Assembly (NCBI RefSeq): GCF_024171925.1 | Contig: NZ_JAMTCO010000001.1 | Coordinates: forward strand, 310,001 to 374,000 | Direction of reading: 5' to 3' | Length of the DNA stretch: 64,000 nt | From: Actinokineospora diospyrosa | GTDB lineage: Bacteria; Actinomycetota; Actinomycetes; Mycobacteriales; Pseudonocardiaceae | Shown: one piece after another, positions 41,644 to 50,447 of the stretch | Layout: every line of letters begins with the position of its first letter | Numbering within the stretch: the stretch's first letter is position 1 | Notes under the pieces: model-generated | Seen by the model: the letters and a program-made list of their open reading frames with translations, nothing else | The model's database searches: none | Told to the model about the DNA's origin: nothing | Position numbers and translations under genes: made by a program

Positions 41644-43361
41644 AGGAGCTCCGTTTCGCCCATGTAGGCCTTGAGGACCTCGGGGTTGGCGAGGACCTCG
41701 GCTTGCGGACCGCTGGCCAGCACCTGCCCGAAGTCGAGCACGGTGATCGTGTCGCACACCGAGCGGACCAGGTCCAGGTCGTGCTCGATGAGCAGGACCG
41801 ACACGCCGAAGCGAGCGGGGACCTGGCGCAGGCGCAGGCCCAGGGCGACGTGCTCCTCGTGCGGCAGGCCCGCGGCCGGTTCGTCCAGCAGCAGGACCTT
41901 CGGCTTGGCCAGCAGGTGGCCGACGACCTCCACCAGGCGGCGGGCGCCGACGTCGACGCGGCGCAGCGGGGTCCTGGCCGGGGGGCAGCCGAAGAACTCC
42001 AGGGCGTCGGTGATCTCGGCGGTGGACAGCCTGCGGCGGGCCACGAAGCGGACGTAGGAGCCGACGGTCAGGCCCGCGGGGACGCGGTCCTGCTGGAAGG
42101 TCCGGCGCAGGCCAGCGCGGGCCCGGCGGGTGGGGGAGAGCCCGTTGAGCTTGAGGCCGTCCAACTCGACGGATCCCGTTGCCTGGGGCAGGAAGCCGCT
42201 GAGGATGTCGACCAAAGTGGACTTACCGGCGCCGTTGGGGCCGATGACGCCGAGGACGCCGTTGGACGGCACCGATATGTCCACATGGGACAACGCCTTG
42301 ACCTCGCCGAAGCTCACGCTCAGGTCGCGGACCACCAGCACGGGCTCGCCGGGGGTCGGTAGCTCCACATCGGACGGTGGCGCGCTCAGCTCGATGCTCG
42401 CCGCGCCCTTGGACCGCCGCCGCCAGAGCTCGCGCACGGCGGTGCCCAGGTTGCCGCCGGTGGCGAGGGCGTGCGTGCCGAGCAGGCCGAAGACCACGAA
42501 GCCCCAGTCCTGCGGCACGCCCCAGCGCTTGAGCAGCTCGGGGACCGCGACCCACAGCACGGCGCCGAAGATGGCCATGTCGATCAGGTGCGCGCCGGAC
42601 ATGATGGCCAGCACGTAGAGCGCCAGCGACTGCATCGCGGTGAAGCTCGCCGGGAACGCCAGGCCGACCTGACCGGTCAGCAGGCCACCCGCGACGCCGC
42701 CGAGTGCCGCGCTCACCGCGAAAGCGCTCAGCTTCGACGTGCGCACGGACGCGCCAGCCGCCGCGGTGCCGCGCTCGGAGAAGGCCACCGCCTGCCAGCC
42801 GCTGCCCCAGCGGGTGCGGCGCAGGAAGTGCACCAGCAGGCAGCACGCGGTCAGCACCATGGTGCCCAACCAGAAGTAGCCGCGGTCGTCGGAGAACGCC
42901 TCCGGGCGCTCCACCGACACCCCGTCGACGGTCCCGGGGAACTGGATCTGCACCAGCGTCAGGTCCGCCGCGGCCGCCAGGCCCAGGGTCACCACGGCCA
43001 GGTTGATCCCCCGCAACCGCAACGCCGGGAGGCCGACCAGCACCCCGACCAGGCCCGCGGCGATGCCGCCGCACAGCAGCCAGACCAGGAACCCGCCCGG
43101 CGCGCCTGCGCGGTTGAGGTAGGAGACCACCCACGCCCCGACCGCGGCGAAAGTGAGCTGGCACAACGAGACCATGCCCGCGCTGCCGGTCACCACGCCA
43201 AGGCCGAGCAGGGCGATGCCCGCCACGATCGCGCTCATGCCCAGGTACACGAAGTACCCGTCGAGCCCGACGCTGAACAGGTAGCCGACCACGATGGCCG
43301 CCCCGGCCACCACCAACGGGACCCCGAAGCGGGTCAGCGGGCCGGTTTCAGCGCGCGACAT
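41640..43361 (-). CDS. LivM-LivG fusion: ABC permease with C-terminal ATPase
   Basis: 573 residues. Residues 1-315 are a LivM-type permease with about 9-10 membrane segments, including GSAGMVSLCQLTFAAVGAW and ALRLRGINLAVVTLGLAAAADL. Residues 340-573 are the LivG-type ATPase: VIGPNGAGKST, LRRTFQQDRV, GARRLVEVVGHLLAKPKVLLLDEPAAGL, and VLLIEHDLDLV. The signature loop is degenerate (VDVGARRLVEV in place of LSxGxQ). Overlaps the LivH gene by 14 bp upstream and LivF by 4 bp downstream. Fusions of this kind occur in actinobacteria. Confidence 0.92.
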   Translation of the reverse strand: MSRAETGPLTRFGVPLVVAGAAIVVGYLFSVGLDGYFVYLGMSAIVAGIALLGLGVVTGSAGMVSLCQLTFAAVGAWVVSYLNRAGAPGGFLVWLLCGGIAAGLVGVLVGLPALRLRGINLAVVTLGLAAAADLTLVQIQFPGTVDGVSVERPEAFSDDRGYFWLGTMVLTACCLLVHFLRRTRWGSGWQAVAFSERGTAAAGASVRTSKLSAFAVSAALGGVAGGLLTGQVGLAFPASFTAMQSLALYVLAIMSGAHLIDMAIFGAVLWVAVPELLKRWGVPQDWGFVVFGLLGTHALATGGNLGTAVRELWRRRSKGAASIELSAPPSDVELPTPGEPVLVVRDLSVSFGEVKALSHVDISVPSNGVLGVIGPNGAGKSTLVDILSGFLPQATGSVELDGLKLNGLSPTRRARAGLRRTFQQDRVPAGLTVGSYVRFVARRRLSTAEITDALEFFGCPPARTPLRRVDVGARRLVEVVGHLLAKPKVLLLDEPAAGLPHEEHVALGLRLRQVPARFGVSVLLIEHDLDLVRSVCDTITVLDFGQVLASGPQAEVLANPEVLKAYMGETELL

Positions 43362-44208
43362 CCCACACCTCCTTGCGCTGCGACCACAGCAGAAGACCGA
43401 CGATGACCAGGAACGGCAGGAAGTAGCGGACCACCGAGAGGCTGTCGACCTGCGCGACCGCGCCCTGGGCCATGCCGAGCACGAGCCCGCCGACCACGGC
43501 GAGGTCGAGCCTGCGGAACCCGCCCAGCAGCGCGGCCGCCGAGGCGGGCACCACCAGCATCGACAGCGACGTCGCGTCGTTGGACTGCGACGGGGCGACG
43601 ATCGAGATCACCAGGGTGCTCAGCAACCCGGTCGCCGCCCACACCGCGACCGCCAGCGGCTTGGCCGGGATGCCCATCAGCTCCGCGGTCGTCGGCCGCT
43701 CGGACAGCGCCCGCAGCTCCAACCCGAACGAGGTCTTGGTGAGCAGTGCTCGGCAACCCAGCGCGATCACCACGGACAGCACCACCGTCACCACCGTCAC
43801 CTGGCTGACCACCACGCCGTTCACCGAGAACGCGGGGCCGTCCAGGATCGGGTGGAACGGCTGCGGCTTGTTGCCGAACAGGATGAACGACAGCGAGATC
43901 AGCAGCAGGAGCACGGCGACGGTGACCGCCGAGCGGGTGCCGATGTCGGCCTCCGCCAGCCAGGTGGAGATGATCCACCCGAGCAGCGCGCTCAGCCCAC
44001 CGCCGAGCACGATGCCCACCACCGTCGCCGCCCACGTCGGGAGTCCCACGTGGACCGACAGCCAGACCGCGACGTAGCAGCCGAACATCCCGGTCGCCGA
44101 CTGGGCGAAGTTGACCACCCGCACCAGCCGCGACATGAGTGTCAGGCACACGGCGAGCACCGCGTACAGCCCGCCCGCGGCAAGACCTGCCAGCGCTCCT
44201 TGCAGCAT
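43348..44208 (-). CDS. branched-chain-type ABC permease (LivH family)
   Basis: 286 residues with 8 hydrophobic segments. Family signatures: GLAAGGLYAVLAVCLTLMSRLVRVVNFAQSATGMFG at the start (GxxxGxxYALxAxGLxLxxxxxxVxNFAxG pattern) and LRALSERPTTAELMGIP, the EAA-like coupling region. The ATG at 44208 lies 29 bp after the binding-protein stop. It forms the heterodimeric channel with the LivM half of the fusion. Confidence 0.92.
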   Translation of the reverse strand: MLQGALAGLAAGGLYAVLAVCLTLMSRLVRVVNFAQSATGMFGCYVAVWLSVHVGLPTWAATVVGIVLGGGLSALLGWIISTWLAEADIGTRSAVTVAVLLLLISLSFILFGNKPQPFHPILDGPAFSVNGVVVSQVTVVTVVLSVVIALGCRALLTKTSFGLELRALSERPTTAELMGIPAKPLAVAVWAATGLLSTLVISIVAPSQSNDATSLSMLVVPASAAALLGGFRRLDLAVVGGLVLGMAQGAVAQVDSLSVVRYFLPFLVIVGLLLWSQRKEVWDVAR

Positions 44209-44237
44209 CTAGGAAACTCCCTTTAGCCGGTACTGCA

Positions 44238-45428
44238 CTAGTTCTTCGGGATCCGCAGCCAGTCCTCGGCGGCCAGCTCCCACTTGTTGGTGCCCGACAT
44301 CAGCTTGATCGGCCAGCCCGCGGTGTTGTCGTGGTGGGTCTGGCCCTTGCCGAACACGTACGGGGTGCCGACCATCGGGTCGGAGATGGGCTGCATCTCC
44401 TGCAGCGCCTTGGTGACCGATTCCCGCGTGATGTCACCCTTGATGCCCTTGATGACCTGCAGGAAGTACTTCGCCGCCAGGTAACCGCCCTGGCTGAACG
44501 AGGTCAGCGGGATGTTGTTCTTGGTCATCAGCTCCCGCCACTCCTTGTTCTGGGCGCTGCCCGCGTCGGTGAACGGGTAGAACTCGGCCGGGACGTAGAC
44601 GCCCGCACCGGCGTTGCTCACGGCCTTGGCGTAGTTCTCGCTGTACACGCTGGTCAGCAGCAGCCAGGTGACGTCGTTCCAGCCCTGCGCCGCGGCGGCC
44701 TTGAGCTGGCCGATGGAGTCCGGCTCGACCGGGTTCACCGTGATCGCCTTGCAGCCCGCCGAGCGCGCCTTGACGATGTAGGAGGTGTAGTCCGAGCCGC
44801 CGTAGGGCACGGTGGCGTCCATGTAGGTCAGCTTCTTGCCGGTGATCTTGGTCCACTCGTCGATCGCGGCCTGGTAGGAGGGCAGCGTGTTGCCCGCGAT
44901 CTCCAGCAGCGCGCAGATGTTGTCGAGCTTGAGCACCTCGGACCCGTAGAGCAGGGTCAGCGTCATGTCGTGGTACGGGCCGACGTTGGCAGGCGAGATG
45001 TTGGGGCTGTTGAAGCACGCCGGGTCCACGCCGATGCCGGAGATGGACAGCACCTTCTGCTGCTCGTAGTACTTGCTGTTGATCTCGCACTCCAGCAGGC
45101 TCGACGAGCCGACCAGGGCGACCGCGTTGTCCGCGCCGACGATCTCGCGGGCCGCCGCCGCGGCTGCCGCCGGGTCGCCCTTGTCGTCGAGCGCCTTGTA
45201 CTGGATCTGCCGCCCGTTCACCCCGCCGGAGGCGTTGGCCGCGTCGAAGACGGCCTTGGCCGCCGCCGAGGACTCCGGGAAGGTCGCCGCGCCGCTGAGC
45301 GCGTTGACCGAGCCGACCACGATCGGCCCGCTGCCACCGCCACTGCCGCTGCTGCCGCTGTCGGCACACCCGGCTGCGACGAGTGTGACCGCGGCGGCCA
45401 CCGCCACGCTGCGCATGATCTTTCTCAT
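44238..45428 (-). CDS. ABC transporter substrate-binding lipoprotein (LivK-like)
   Basis: 396 residues. Signal peptide with lipobox VAAGC (Cys21), then a Gly/Ser linker and the receptor-family ligand-binding fold (IVVGSVNALSGAATFPESSAAAKAVFDAANASGGVNGRQI), as in Leu/Ile/Val-type periplasmic-binding proteins. Aromatic-compound-binding members exist in the same family. ATG at 45428 was chosen because it starts MRKIMRSVAVA, a proper n-region, with AGGGACC upstream. First gene of the four-gene Liv transporter operon. A 332-bp upstream region carries a terminator-like hairpin and must hold the promoter. Confidence 0.92.
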   Translation of the reverse strand: MRKIMRSVAVAAAVTLVAAGCADSGSSGSGGGSGPIVVGSVNALSGAATFPESSAAAKAVFDAANASGGVNGRQIQYKALDDKGDPAAAAAAAREIVGADNAVALVGSSSLLECEINSKYYEQQKVLSISGIGVDPACFNSPNISPANVGPYHDMTLTLLYGSEVLKLDNICALLEIAGNTLPSYQAAIDEWTKITGKKLTYMDATVPYGGSDYTSYIVKARSAGCKAITVNPVEPDSIGQLKAAAAQGWNDVTWLLLTSVYSENYAKAVSNAGAGVYVPAEFYPFTDAGSAQNKEWRELMTKNNIPLTSFSQGGYLAAKYFLQVIKGIKGDITRESVTKALQEMQPISDPMVGTPYVFGKGQTHHDNTAGWPIKLMSGTNKWELAAEDWLRIPKN

Positions 45429-45617
45429 AGCGGTCCCTGTCTTTCTCGGCTGCGGTCGCTTGCGCGCGCAGGGCATGGGATTCACTCAATTCTTCGAAGG
45501 TGGAACGGACCCTATGAGTGGTCTGGCCCACGCTCCTTGACTTTGCGGGCACGCGTGTTGTCGTGCGCAGCACGGGGTGCGATCCAGGTCACTCGCCGAC
45601 CTTGCCCGCACACGGCG

Positions 45618-45663
45618 CAGGCCGCCTCCCGGAGCGCACGAACGTGCGCGGGGAGACGGCCTG
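45618..45663. terminator. long imperfect hairpin, probable terminator
   Basis: CAGGCCG-CTCCC-GCGCAC pairs with GTGCGC-GGGAG-CGGCCTG around a GAAC loop, with small bulges. It lies between the SnoaL-like gene and the Liv operon on the minus strand, so it probably separates two transcripts. The remaining 45429-45760 interval shows no convincing gene. Confidence 0.6.
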
Positions 45664-45760
45664 CTACCGCGGAGGTGACAACTGCTCACCCCGTCGGTGG
45701 TGGGGACCTCGTGGTGCTGCTGGCGCTACTGCTGGCCAGTGCGGCCAGACGGTGGCGCGC

Positions 45761-46147
45761 CTAGTCGATGGCGGCGGCCACCGGCACGGAGTCGACGATC
45801 TGCTCGAAGCTGGCGACGGTGTCGCCCTCGAACTTCCACACGTGCGCGACCCGGGCGGTGAACTCGCGGCCGGACTGGCGGTTCTTGGCGCGGTAGTGAC
45901 CCAAACCGATGACGGTCTGGCCGCCGTCGACGAGCTCGGCGAGGGTGAAGGTGTAGCCGTCCCAGTCCCGCCCGATGGCGATGAACACGTTCTCGCGCAC
46001 CTCGTCGGGCCCGGTGTAGGTGCCCGCGTAGGGGAACCCGGCGGCCTCGGTCCAGGTGGTGGTCGCGGTGATCGGGGCGAGCATGCCGTCGAGGTCACCG
46101 CGGTCGCTCGCCGCGTAGTGGGCGGCGACGACGTCCACAGTAGACAA
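45761..46147 (-). CDS. SnoaL-like / NTF2-fold protein
   Basis: 128 residues. VVAAHYAASDRGDLDGMLAPITATTTWTEAAGFPYAGTYTGPDEVRENVF and the C-terminal AHVWKFEGDTVASFEQIVDS fit the SnoaL/ketosteroid-isomerase-like NTF2 fold (cone-shaped pocket, small-molecule isomerase, cyclase or hydratase). No specific catalytic pair can be assigned. It is 24 bp downstream of the second MoaF-like gene, so they probably form one transcript. In this setting it may act on an aromatic or ring-cleavage compound. Confidence 0.85.
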   Translation of the reverse strand: MSTVDVVAAHYAASDRGDLDGMLAPITATTTWTEAAGFPYAGTYTGPDEVRENVFIAIGRDWDGYTFTLAELVDGGQTVIGLGHYRAKNRQSGREFTARVAHVWKFEGDTVASFEQIVDSVPVAAAID

Positions 46148-46171
46148 TGGGTTCTCCTCTGCTGGTACGGG

Positions 46172-46939
46172 TCAGACGGGCTGGACGTCGGGGTAGACCA
46201 CGGCGCCGAGCGGGTAGATGTGGCCACCGCCGGTGGAGTGCTCGGAGGTGCCCTCGCCGTTGAGGCCGAGGAACACCCCGGTGGTGCGCAGCGCGATGCT
46301 CAGGTCGTGCAGCCACACGCTGGCCACGGCGATGCGGAACTCGCGGAAGCAGAACAGGTACAGCCCGTCGGCGAACTTCCAGACCGTGGACAGGTCGGTG
46401 TCGCCGTGCCCGCGCTGGATGCCCTCCAGGCACTGCCAGGTGTAGCGCTGCGAGGACACGTAGACGTGCTCGTAGAGGTGGTTCGGGCTGTAGCGGTAGA
46501 GGTTGCGCTTGCCGATCAGGTCGCGCGAGGGGCCGGGCGCGTCACCGGTCGGTTCGCCACCGTTGGTGGTCCCCGCCCAGAACGACTGCCGGACCCGGGG
46601 CTGGCCCTCGACGTCCTCGGTGCCGATCACCGACAGCACGCCGAGCGCGCGGTGGGTGGTGGTCGAGAAGACCAGGGTCAGCGATTCGCCCTCGACGCTG
46701 GTCAGCGGCAGGTTCACGAAGAAGACGTCCTCGCGCACCGCCACCGCGTCGTACGGGTCGCGCACGCCGTTGCACGTGACGTGCGTGGCGTCCTCGAACC
46801 GCAGGTCGAGGACCGGGCCGTCCTCGAGCGCGATCACGATCTCGCGCCCGGTCAGGTCGGCGTTGGGCAGGCGGTAGGTGGCGATACCGTCGGCGAACTC
46901 GTCGTAGGTGCGCCACTCGTCCTCGGCAGGAGTCGACAT
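46172..46939 (-). CDS. MoaF-like calycin-fold protein (copy 2)
   Basis: 255 residues. ADLTGREIVIALEDGPVLDLRFEDATHVTCNG and a second beta half with YEHVYVSSQRYTWQCLEGIQRGHGDTDLSTVWKFADGLYLFCFREF match the MoaF-like protein at 34969 in both position and sequence. Start ATG at 46939. Co-directional with the SnoaL-like gene. The two copies flank the catabolic/transport locus on its outer sides, and each is beside a small enzyme. Biochemical role not established. Confidence 0.8.
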   Translation of the reverse strand: MSTPAEDEWRTYDEFADGIATYRLPNADLTGREIVIALEDGPVLDLRFEDATHVTCNGVRDPYDAVAVREDVFFVNLPLTSVEGESLTLVFSTTTHRALGVLSVIGTEDVEGQPRVRQSFWAGTTNGGEPTGDAPGPSRDLIGKRNLYRYSPNHLYEHVYVSSQRYTWQCLEGIQRGHGDTDLSTVWKFADGLYLFCFREFRIAVASVWLHDLSIALRTTGVFLGLNGEGTSEHSTGGGHIYPLGAVVYPDVQPV

Positions 46940-47041
46940 GCGCCCATCGTGCGAGCCCACCGCCGGGTCGGCCAGCGGACGCGCCCCGGCCGAGCGCTGG
47001 GGGGCAAAAGCTGGTCGCTCCCGGTCAATAGACTGGGCGGC

Positions 47042-47365
47042 ATGCGACGAGTGGGGGCTTGGAGCGCGGCGGTGCTGCTCAACCTGGGGCTGGGGTACTG
47101 CGCGGTGTTCCCGATGGCCCTGGTGGCGGTCGCGGTGGTGGCGCCGGAGGAGGCCGACGAGATGGGCGGCCTGGCGCCCTACCTGATCTTCGTCAGCCTG
47201 CTCCTGCTGCTGTTCGCGGCGGTGTTCTGGGTGGTGAACCACCTGGTCGCGGCCGTGGGGCGGATAGGAGGGCGAGCCTTCTGGTGGACGGCGGTGGCCG
47301 TGCTGCTCGTGCCCACCCTGTTCGCGATGCTGCGGTGGGACCTCTGGCGGGAGATCGCCCTGTAG
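47042..47365 (+). CDS. small membrane protein (tandem copy 1)
   Basis: 107 residues with three hydrophobic segments (VLLNLGLGYCAVFPMALVAVAVV, YLIFVSLLLLLFAAVFWVV, FWWTAVAVLLVPTLFAM). The start MRRVGAWSAAVLLNLGLGY is paralogous to MRQLGAWTGAALLNAAIGY of the next gene, 67 bp downstream. No family recognised. Divergent from the MoaF-like gene. Confidence 0.7.
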   Translation: MRRVGAWSAAVLLNLGLGYCAVFPMALVAVAVVAPEEADEMGGLAPYLIFVSLLLLLFAAVFWVVNHLVAAVGRIGGRAFWWTAVAVLLVPTLFAMLRWDLWREIAL

Positions 47366-47432
47366 AGACCTGGATCGCATTCGGCGTCCGTGCGTCCCGG
47401 GCGGGAGTTCTCGGCCAACTAGCGTCCGGGGC

Positions 47433-47765
47433 ATGCGTCAACTGGGGGCTTGGACCGGAGCCGCGCTGCTCAATGCGGCGATCGGCTACTTCGCGCTGTA
47501 CGCGCTGGACTTGACCTTGGTCCCGGGGGAGGCGGAGTCCGCCGAGGGGGCCGTGAACCTGTACGTCGGGGTGTACTACGCCCTGGTCCTGTTCTACTGG
47601 CTGGCGGTCGCTGTGGTGTCCGGGGCGCTGACCTACCTCATCGGGGTGGCCGGTCGGGTGCTCGGCTGGTGGTACTGGCTGGTGGCCGCGGCGTTGGTGT
47701 CAGCGCCGAGCGTGGTGGCGGTGGTGTTCTCGGTGGACCTGCGGCAGGTGTTCGGCTGGCCTTAA
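47433..47765 (+). CDS. small membrane protein (tandem copy 2)
   Basis: 110 residues, three hydrophobic segments (LLNAAIGYFALYALDLTLV, YVGVYYALVLFYWLAVAVV, YWLVAAALVSAPSVVAVVF). It shares length, topology and an N-terminal MR..GAW..A.LLN...GY pattern with the previous gene, so it arose by tandem duplication. Function unknown; monocistronic or paired with copy 1. A hairpin terminator lies 120 bp downstream. Confidence 0.7.
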   Translation: MRQLGAWTGAALLNAAIGYFALYALDLTLVPGEAESAEGAVNLYVGVYYALVLFYWLAVAVVSGALTYLIGVAGRVLGWWYWLVAAALVSAPSVVAVVFSVDLRQVFGWP

Positions 47766-47885
47766 GGCAATCATTGCCGGCGTTCACCCGGGTCACTGCG
47801 GATATCGGCGAGCCGATGCCCAAACGGCCGCATTGGGTCTGGGCGTTGTGTCGCTTTCATTCCCGGTCGGCTAGGGATATAGAGC

Positions 47886-47915
47886 GGGCGGGCACCCGGA
47901 ATCGGATGCCCGCCC
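47886..47915. terminator. terminator-like hairpin between converging genes
   Basis: A perfect 9-bp stem, GGGCGGGCA / TGCCCGCCC, with a 12-nt loop, 16 bp after the end of the M4 protease gene (-) and downstream of the small membrane proteins (+). Confidence 0.7.
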
Positions 47916-47931
47916 AGTTGGCTCTACCTGG

Positions 47932-50013
47932 TCAGCCCAGGGTGAGGGCCAGGTCGTCGAGGACAAAGGACGTCTGCAGTGACGCATCCTCGGTGCCGGT
48001 GAATTTCAGGGTGAACGTCTGTCCGGCGAGGCTGGACAGGTCAACCGTCCGCTGGGTGTAACCGGCGGCCTTGTTGGCGTTCGAGTAAGAGGCGACAGTG
48101 GACGAACCGGCCGTCACGGTGAGCTTGTCGTAGACCGTCGAGCCGGTCTCCGCGGTGTCGATGTGCAGGTAGTAGGTCAGCGTGGCCTTGCAGCCCGCCG
48201 GGATGGTCACCGACTGGGCCACGCTGTCGGTGTGCGCCGAGCCGTACCCGTTCAGCCATGCCGAGTAGGTGCCACCGTGCGCGGGCTGGTTCTGGCTGGC
48301 GAACTGGCCGATCACGCCGGAGGTCTGGGTCCAGCCGGTCGCGCCGGACTCGAAGCCCGCGTTGGTCAGCTTCTGGCCCGAGCAGCCGCCGGTGGGCGGG
48401 GTCGTGGTCGTGGTGGGCGGGGTGGTCGTGGTGCTGCTCGGCGGGGTGGTGCCACCGGTGCAGGTCGGGTCCGCGGACTGGGCGGGCACGCTCACCGCGT
48501 CCCAGGCGGCCTTGACGGTGTTGAACTCGGAGCAGCTGCCCGGGTACAGGTTCTTGGCCGCCTGCAGCGTCCAGGTCCGGTACTTCAGGTAGGAGCTGGC
48601 CGAGGTCTTCATCAGCATCGCGTTGTACATGATCTTGATGGCGGACTGGATGCCCAGGCCGGTCACCGAGCTGTTGTTGCAGGTCGGGCTGGTCGGCTTG
48701 CCGCCGCCGGGGTTGTTGCCCTCGGCGAGCAGGTAGAACCAGTGGTTGCCGGGGCCAGCCGCGGCGTGCACCTCGCCGCCGGGGACGCTGCTGGAGTAGC
48801 AGTTGGCGTTGTTGTTGACCAGCGACGGGTTGTACATGTTGCGGATCGGGCCGCTGCCGACCAGGTTGATCTCCTCGCCGACCAGGTAGTCCGGCGGGTC
48901 GTACTGCGAGGGCTCGTTGGCGAAGGCCTCGGTGGCCGCGCCGAAGGTGTCGGCGACGAACTCCTGGGTGCCCGCCTGCGAGATGCCGCCGGGGGTGTGG
49001 TCGTCGATGCCGTGGCCCATCTCGTGGCCGACGACGTCGATCGAGCTGATCCAGCCGTTGGCCTGGTTGTGCCCGATCTGGACCTGGCTGCCGTCGTAGA
49101 AGGCGTTCAGGTCGTTGAGGCCGACCTTGATCGGCCACGCGCCGCCGTTGCCGTCCATGCCGTTGCGGCCCAGCCACTGGGTGAGCATCTTGCGCTCGGT
49201 CTCGGCGGCGAACAGCGCGTCGACGCAGCCGGTCTCCCGGCTGGTGGCCTGGCCGTTGCCCCAGGTGTCGGAGGTCTTGCTGAACGGGGTGGAGGCGCTG
49301 ATGTCCTGGCAGGACAGGTTGGTGGTGTTCGGGTCGCGCATGACGTAGTTGCTGCCCGAGTGGGTGGTGTCGATGGTGACCGGGCCGCTGTAGGCGGAGC
49401 TGCCGCTACCGCGCGCCACGTGCTCCTGGGTCCGCAGCACCTTGCCGTCGGCGGCGTCGACGTAGACGCTGAGCCTGCTCGGCTCGCCCTCGGCGGTCTT
49501 GCCGTCGACAGTGGACTCCCACGCCAGCCGCGCGGTGCCGAGGGACACGATGACGAGCCTGCTCGCCTCGGTCTTCTCGACGGTCTTGAGCTGCCCGCGG
49601 GCGGTGGTCTCCGCCTGCTCCTTGGTCACCTTGGCCGAGGTGGCCACGCCCTGGATGGTCTGCTCCTGGGCGACGGAGGTGTACTTCACGGTGCCCGCGT
49701 TGTCGGTGACCACGACGAAGTCGCCGCCGACGACCGGCAGGCCCTTGTAGGTGCGGTCGTAGGACACGTACTGGGTCGAACCCGCCGCGTAGACCTTGCG
49801 CTGGACGAACGCGTCGTCGGCCGAGGCGTGCAGTGCCGCGGGACGGGAGTCGACCAGGGCCGCCGCGGCGTGCGCGGCGTTGTCTTGCGCCACCTGGGCG
49901 GATTGCGCGGTCGCGTCCTGCTGGTTCGACGTCGCCGCGACGGCGCTGCCGATCACCACCAGGCCGGACACCAGCGCGCCACCCACGGCGAGCAGGCGAT
50001 GACTGGGCTTCAT
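47932..50013 (-). CDS. secreted M4 (thermolysin-like) metalloprotease with C-terminal beta-sandwich domain
   Basis: 693 residues. Signal peptide (residues 1-26), then an FTP/PepSY-type propeptide (DDAFVQRKVYAAGSTQYVSYDRTYKGLPVVGGDFVVV), the M4 catalytic domain with zinc motif HEMGH (330-334) and downstream E351 in SQAGTQEFVADTFGA, and the His region GGEVHAAAGPGNHWFYLLAEG. A Pro/Thr linker (TTPPSSTTTTPPTTTTTPPTGG) joins a roughly 120-residue C-terminal module (NAGFESGATGWTQTSG), probably a carbohydrate- or protein-binding jelly roll. AAAGGAG precedes the ATG. Autocatalytic propeptide removal is expected from the family. Confidence 0.95.
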   Translation of the reverse strand: MKPSHRLLAVGGALVSGLVVIGSAVAATSNQQDATAQSAQVAQDNAAHAAAALVDSRPAALHASADDAFVQRKVYAAGSTQYVSYDRTYKGLPVVGGDFVVVTDNAGTVKYTSVAQEQTIQGVATSAKVTKEQAETTARGQLKTVEKTEASRLVIVSLGTARLAWESTVDGKTAEGEPSRLSVYVDAADGKVLRTQEHVARGSGSSAYSGPVTIDTTHSGSNYVMRDPNTTNLSCQDISASTPFSKTSDTWGNGQATSRETGCVDALFAAETERKMLTQWLGRNGMDGNGGAWPIKVGLNDLNAFYDGSQVQIGHNQANGWISSIDVVGHEMGHGIDDHTPGGISQAGTQEFVADTFGAATEAFANEPSQYDPPDYLVGEEINLVGSGPIRNMYNPSLVNNNANCYSSSVPGGEVHAAAGPGNHWFYLLAEGNNPGGGKPTSPTCNNSSVTGLGIQSAIKIMYNAMLMKTSASSYLKYRTWTLQAAKNLYPGSCSEFNTVKAAWDAVSVPAQSADPTCTGGTTPPSSTTTTPPTTTTTPPTGGCSGQKLTNAGFESGATGWTQTSGVIGQFASQNQPAHGGTYSAWLNGYGSAHTDSVAQSVTIPAGCKATLTYYLHIDTAETGSTVYDKLTVTAGSSTVASYSNANKAAGYTQRTVDLSSLAGQTFTLKFTGTEDASLQTSFVLDDLALTLG

Positions 50014-50447
50014 GGGGAAATGGCTCCTTTCCCGGCCGTGTTCGAACGCACGGACCGGAAAATGCAGGGAAATGCGCTCGTGGCGCATCAGGAATCCGCC
50101 CACCGTCGCGTCGGTCGAGTGAGGTCCCTCGCCGCTCGCCCGCCGCCGGTGCCGGACGAATAGACGTTAACTCCGGTGAACTTCACGCGGAACGTCCAGA
50201 TATTCACATAGGGCAAGTGTTAACGCGTCAATTCGGGCGACAGTGCGCAGAAAGGGCGGCGGTGCGTCCGATTCCTCCGAAAGACCCGGGAAAAGGTATT
50301 CACCGGAAATGGGCGGAGAAATGCCGAAGGCCGGTCGGCGGCCGCGCGCGGGCACCCGGGGTAGGGTCTGCGTCGAAGTGGACACCCCCGCGTGCCTGGT
50401 CCGACCCGGTCGAGCGGGTGGGCCGGTGGCGGGGAGGCGTGAGCGCG
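50014..50447. promoter_or_regulatory. 434-bp divergent intergenic region
   Basis: It separates the M4 protease (-) and the phosphatase gene (+). The centre (50150-50300) is clearly lower in GC than its surroundings and carries two GTTAAC hexamers (50166-50171 and 50219-50224), 53 bp apart, about five helical turns. It probably holds both promoters. No gene is supported. Confidence 0.4.

Noticed and set aside
45675-45764. 29-codon hydrophobic peptide frame (VTTAHPVGGGDLVV start)
   Set aside because: The only purine-rich site overlaps the start codon itself and the frame lies next to a terminator hairpin.
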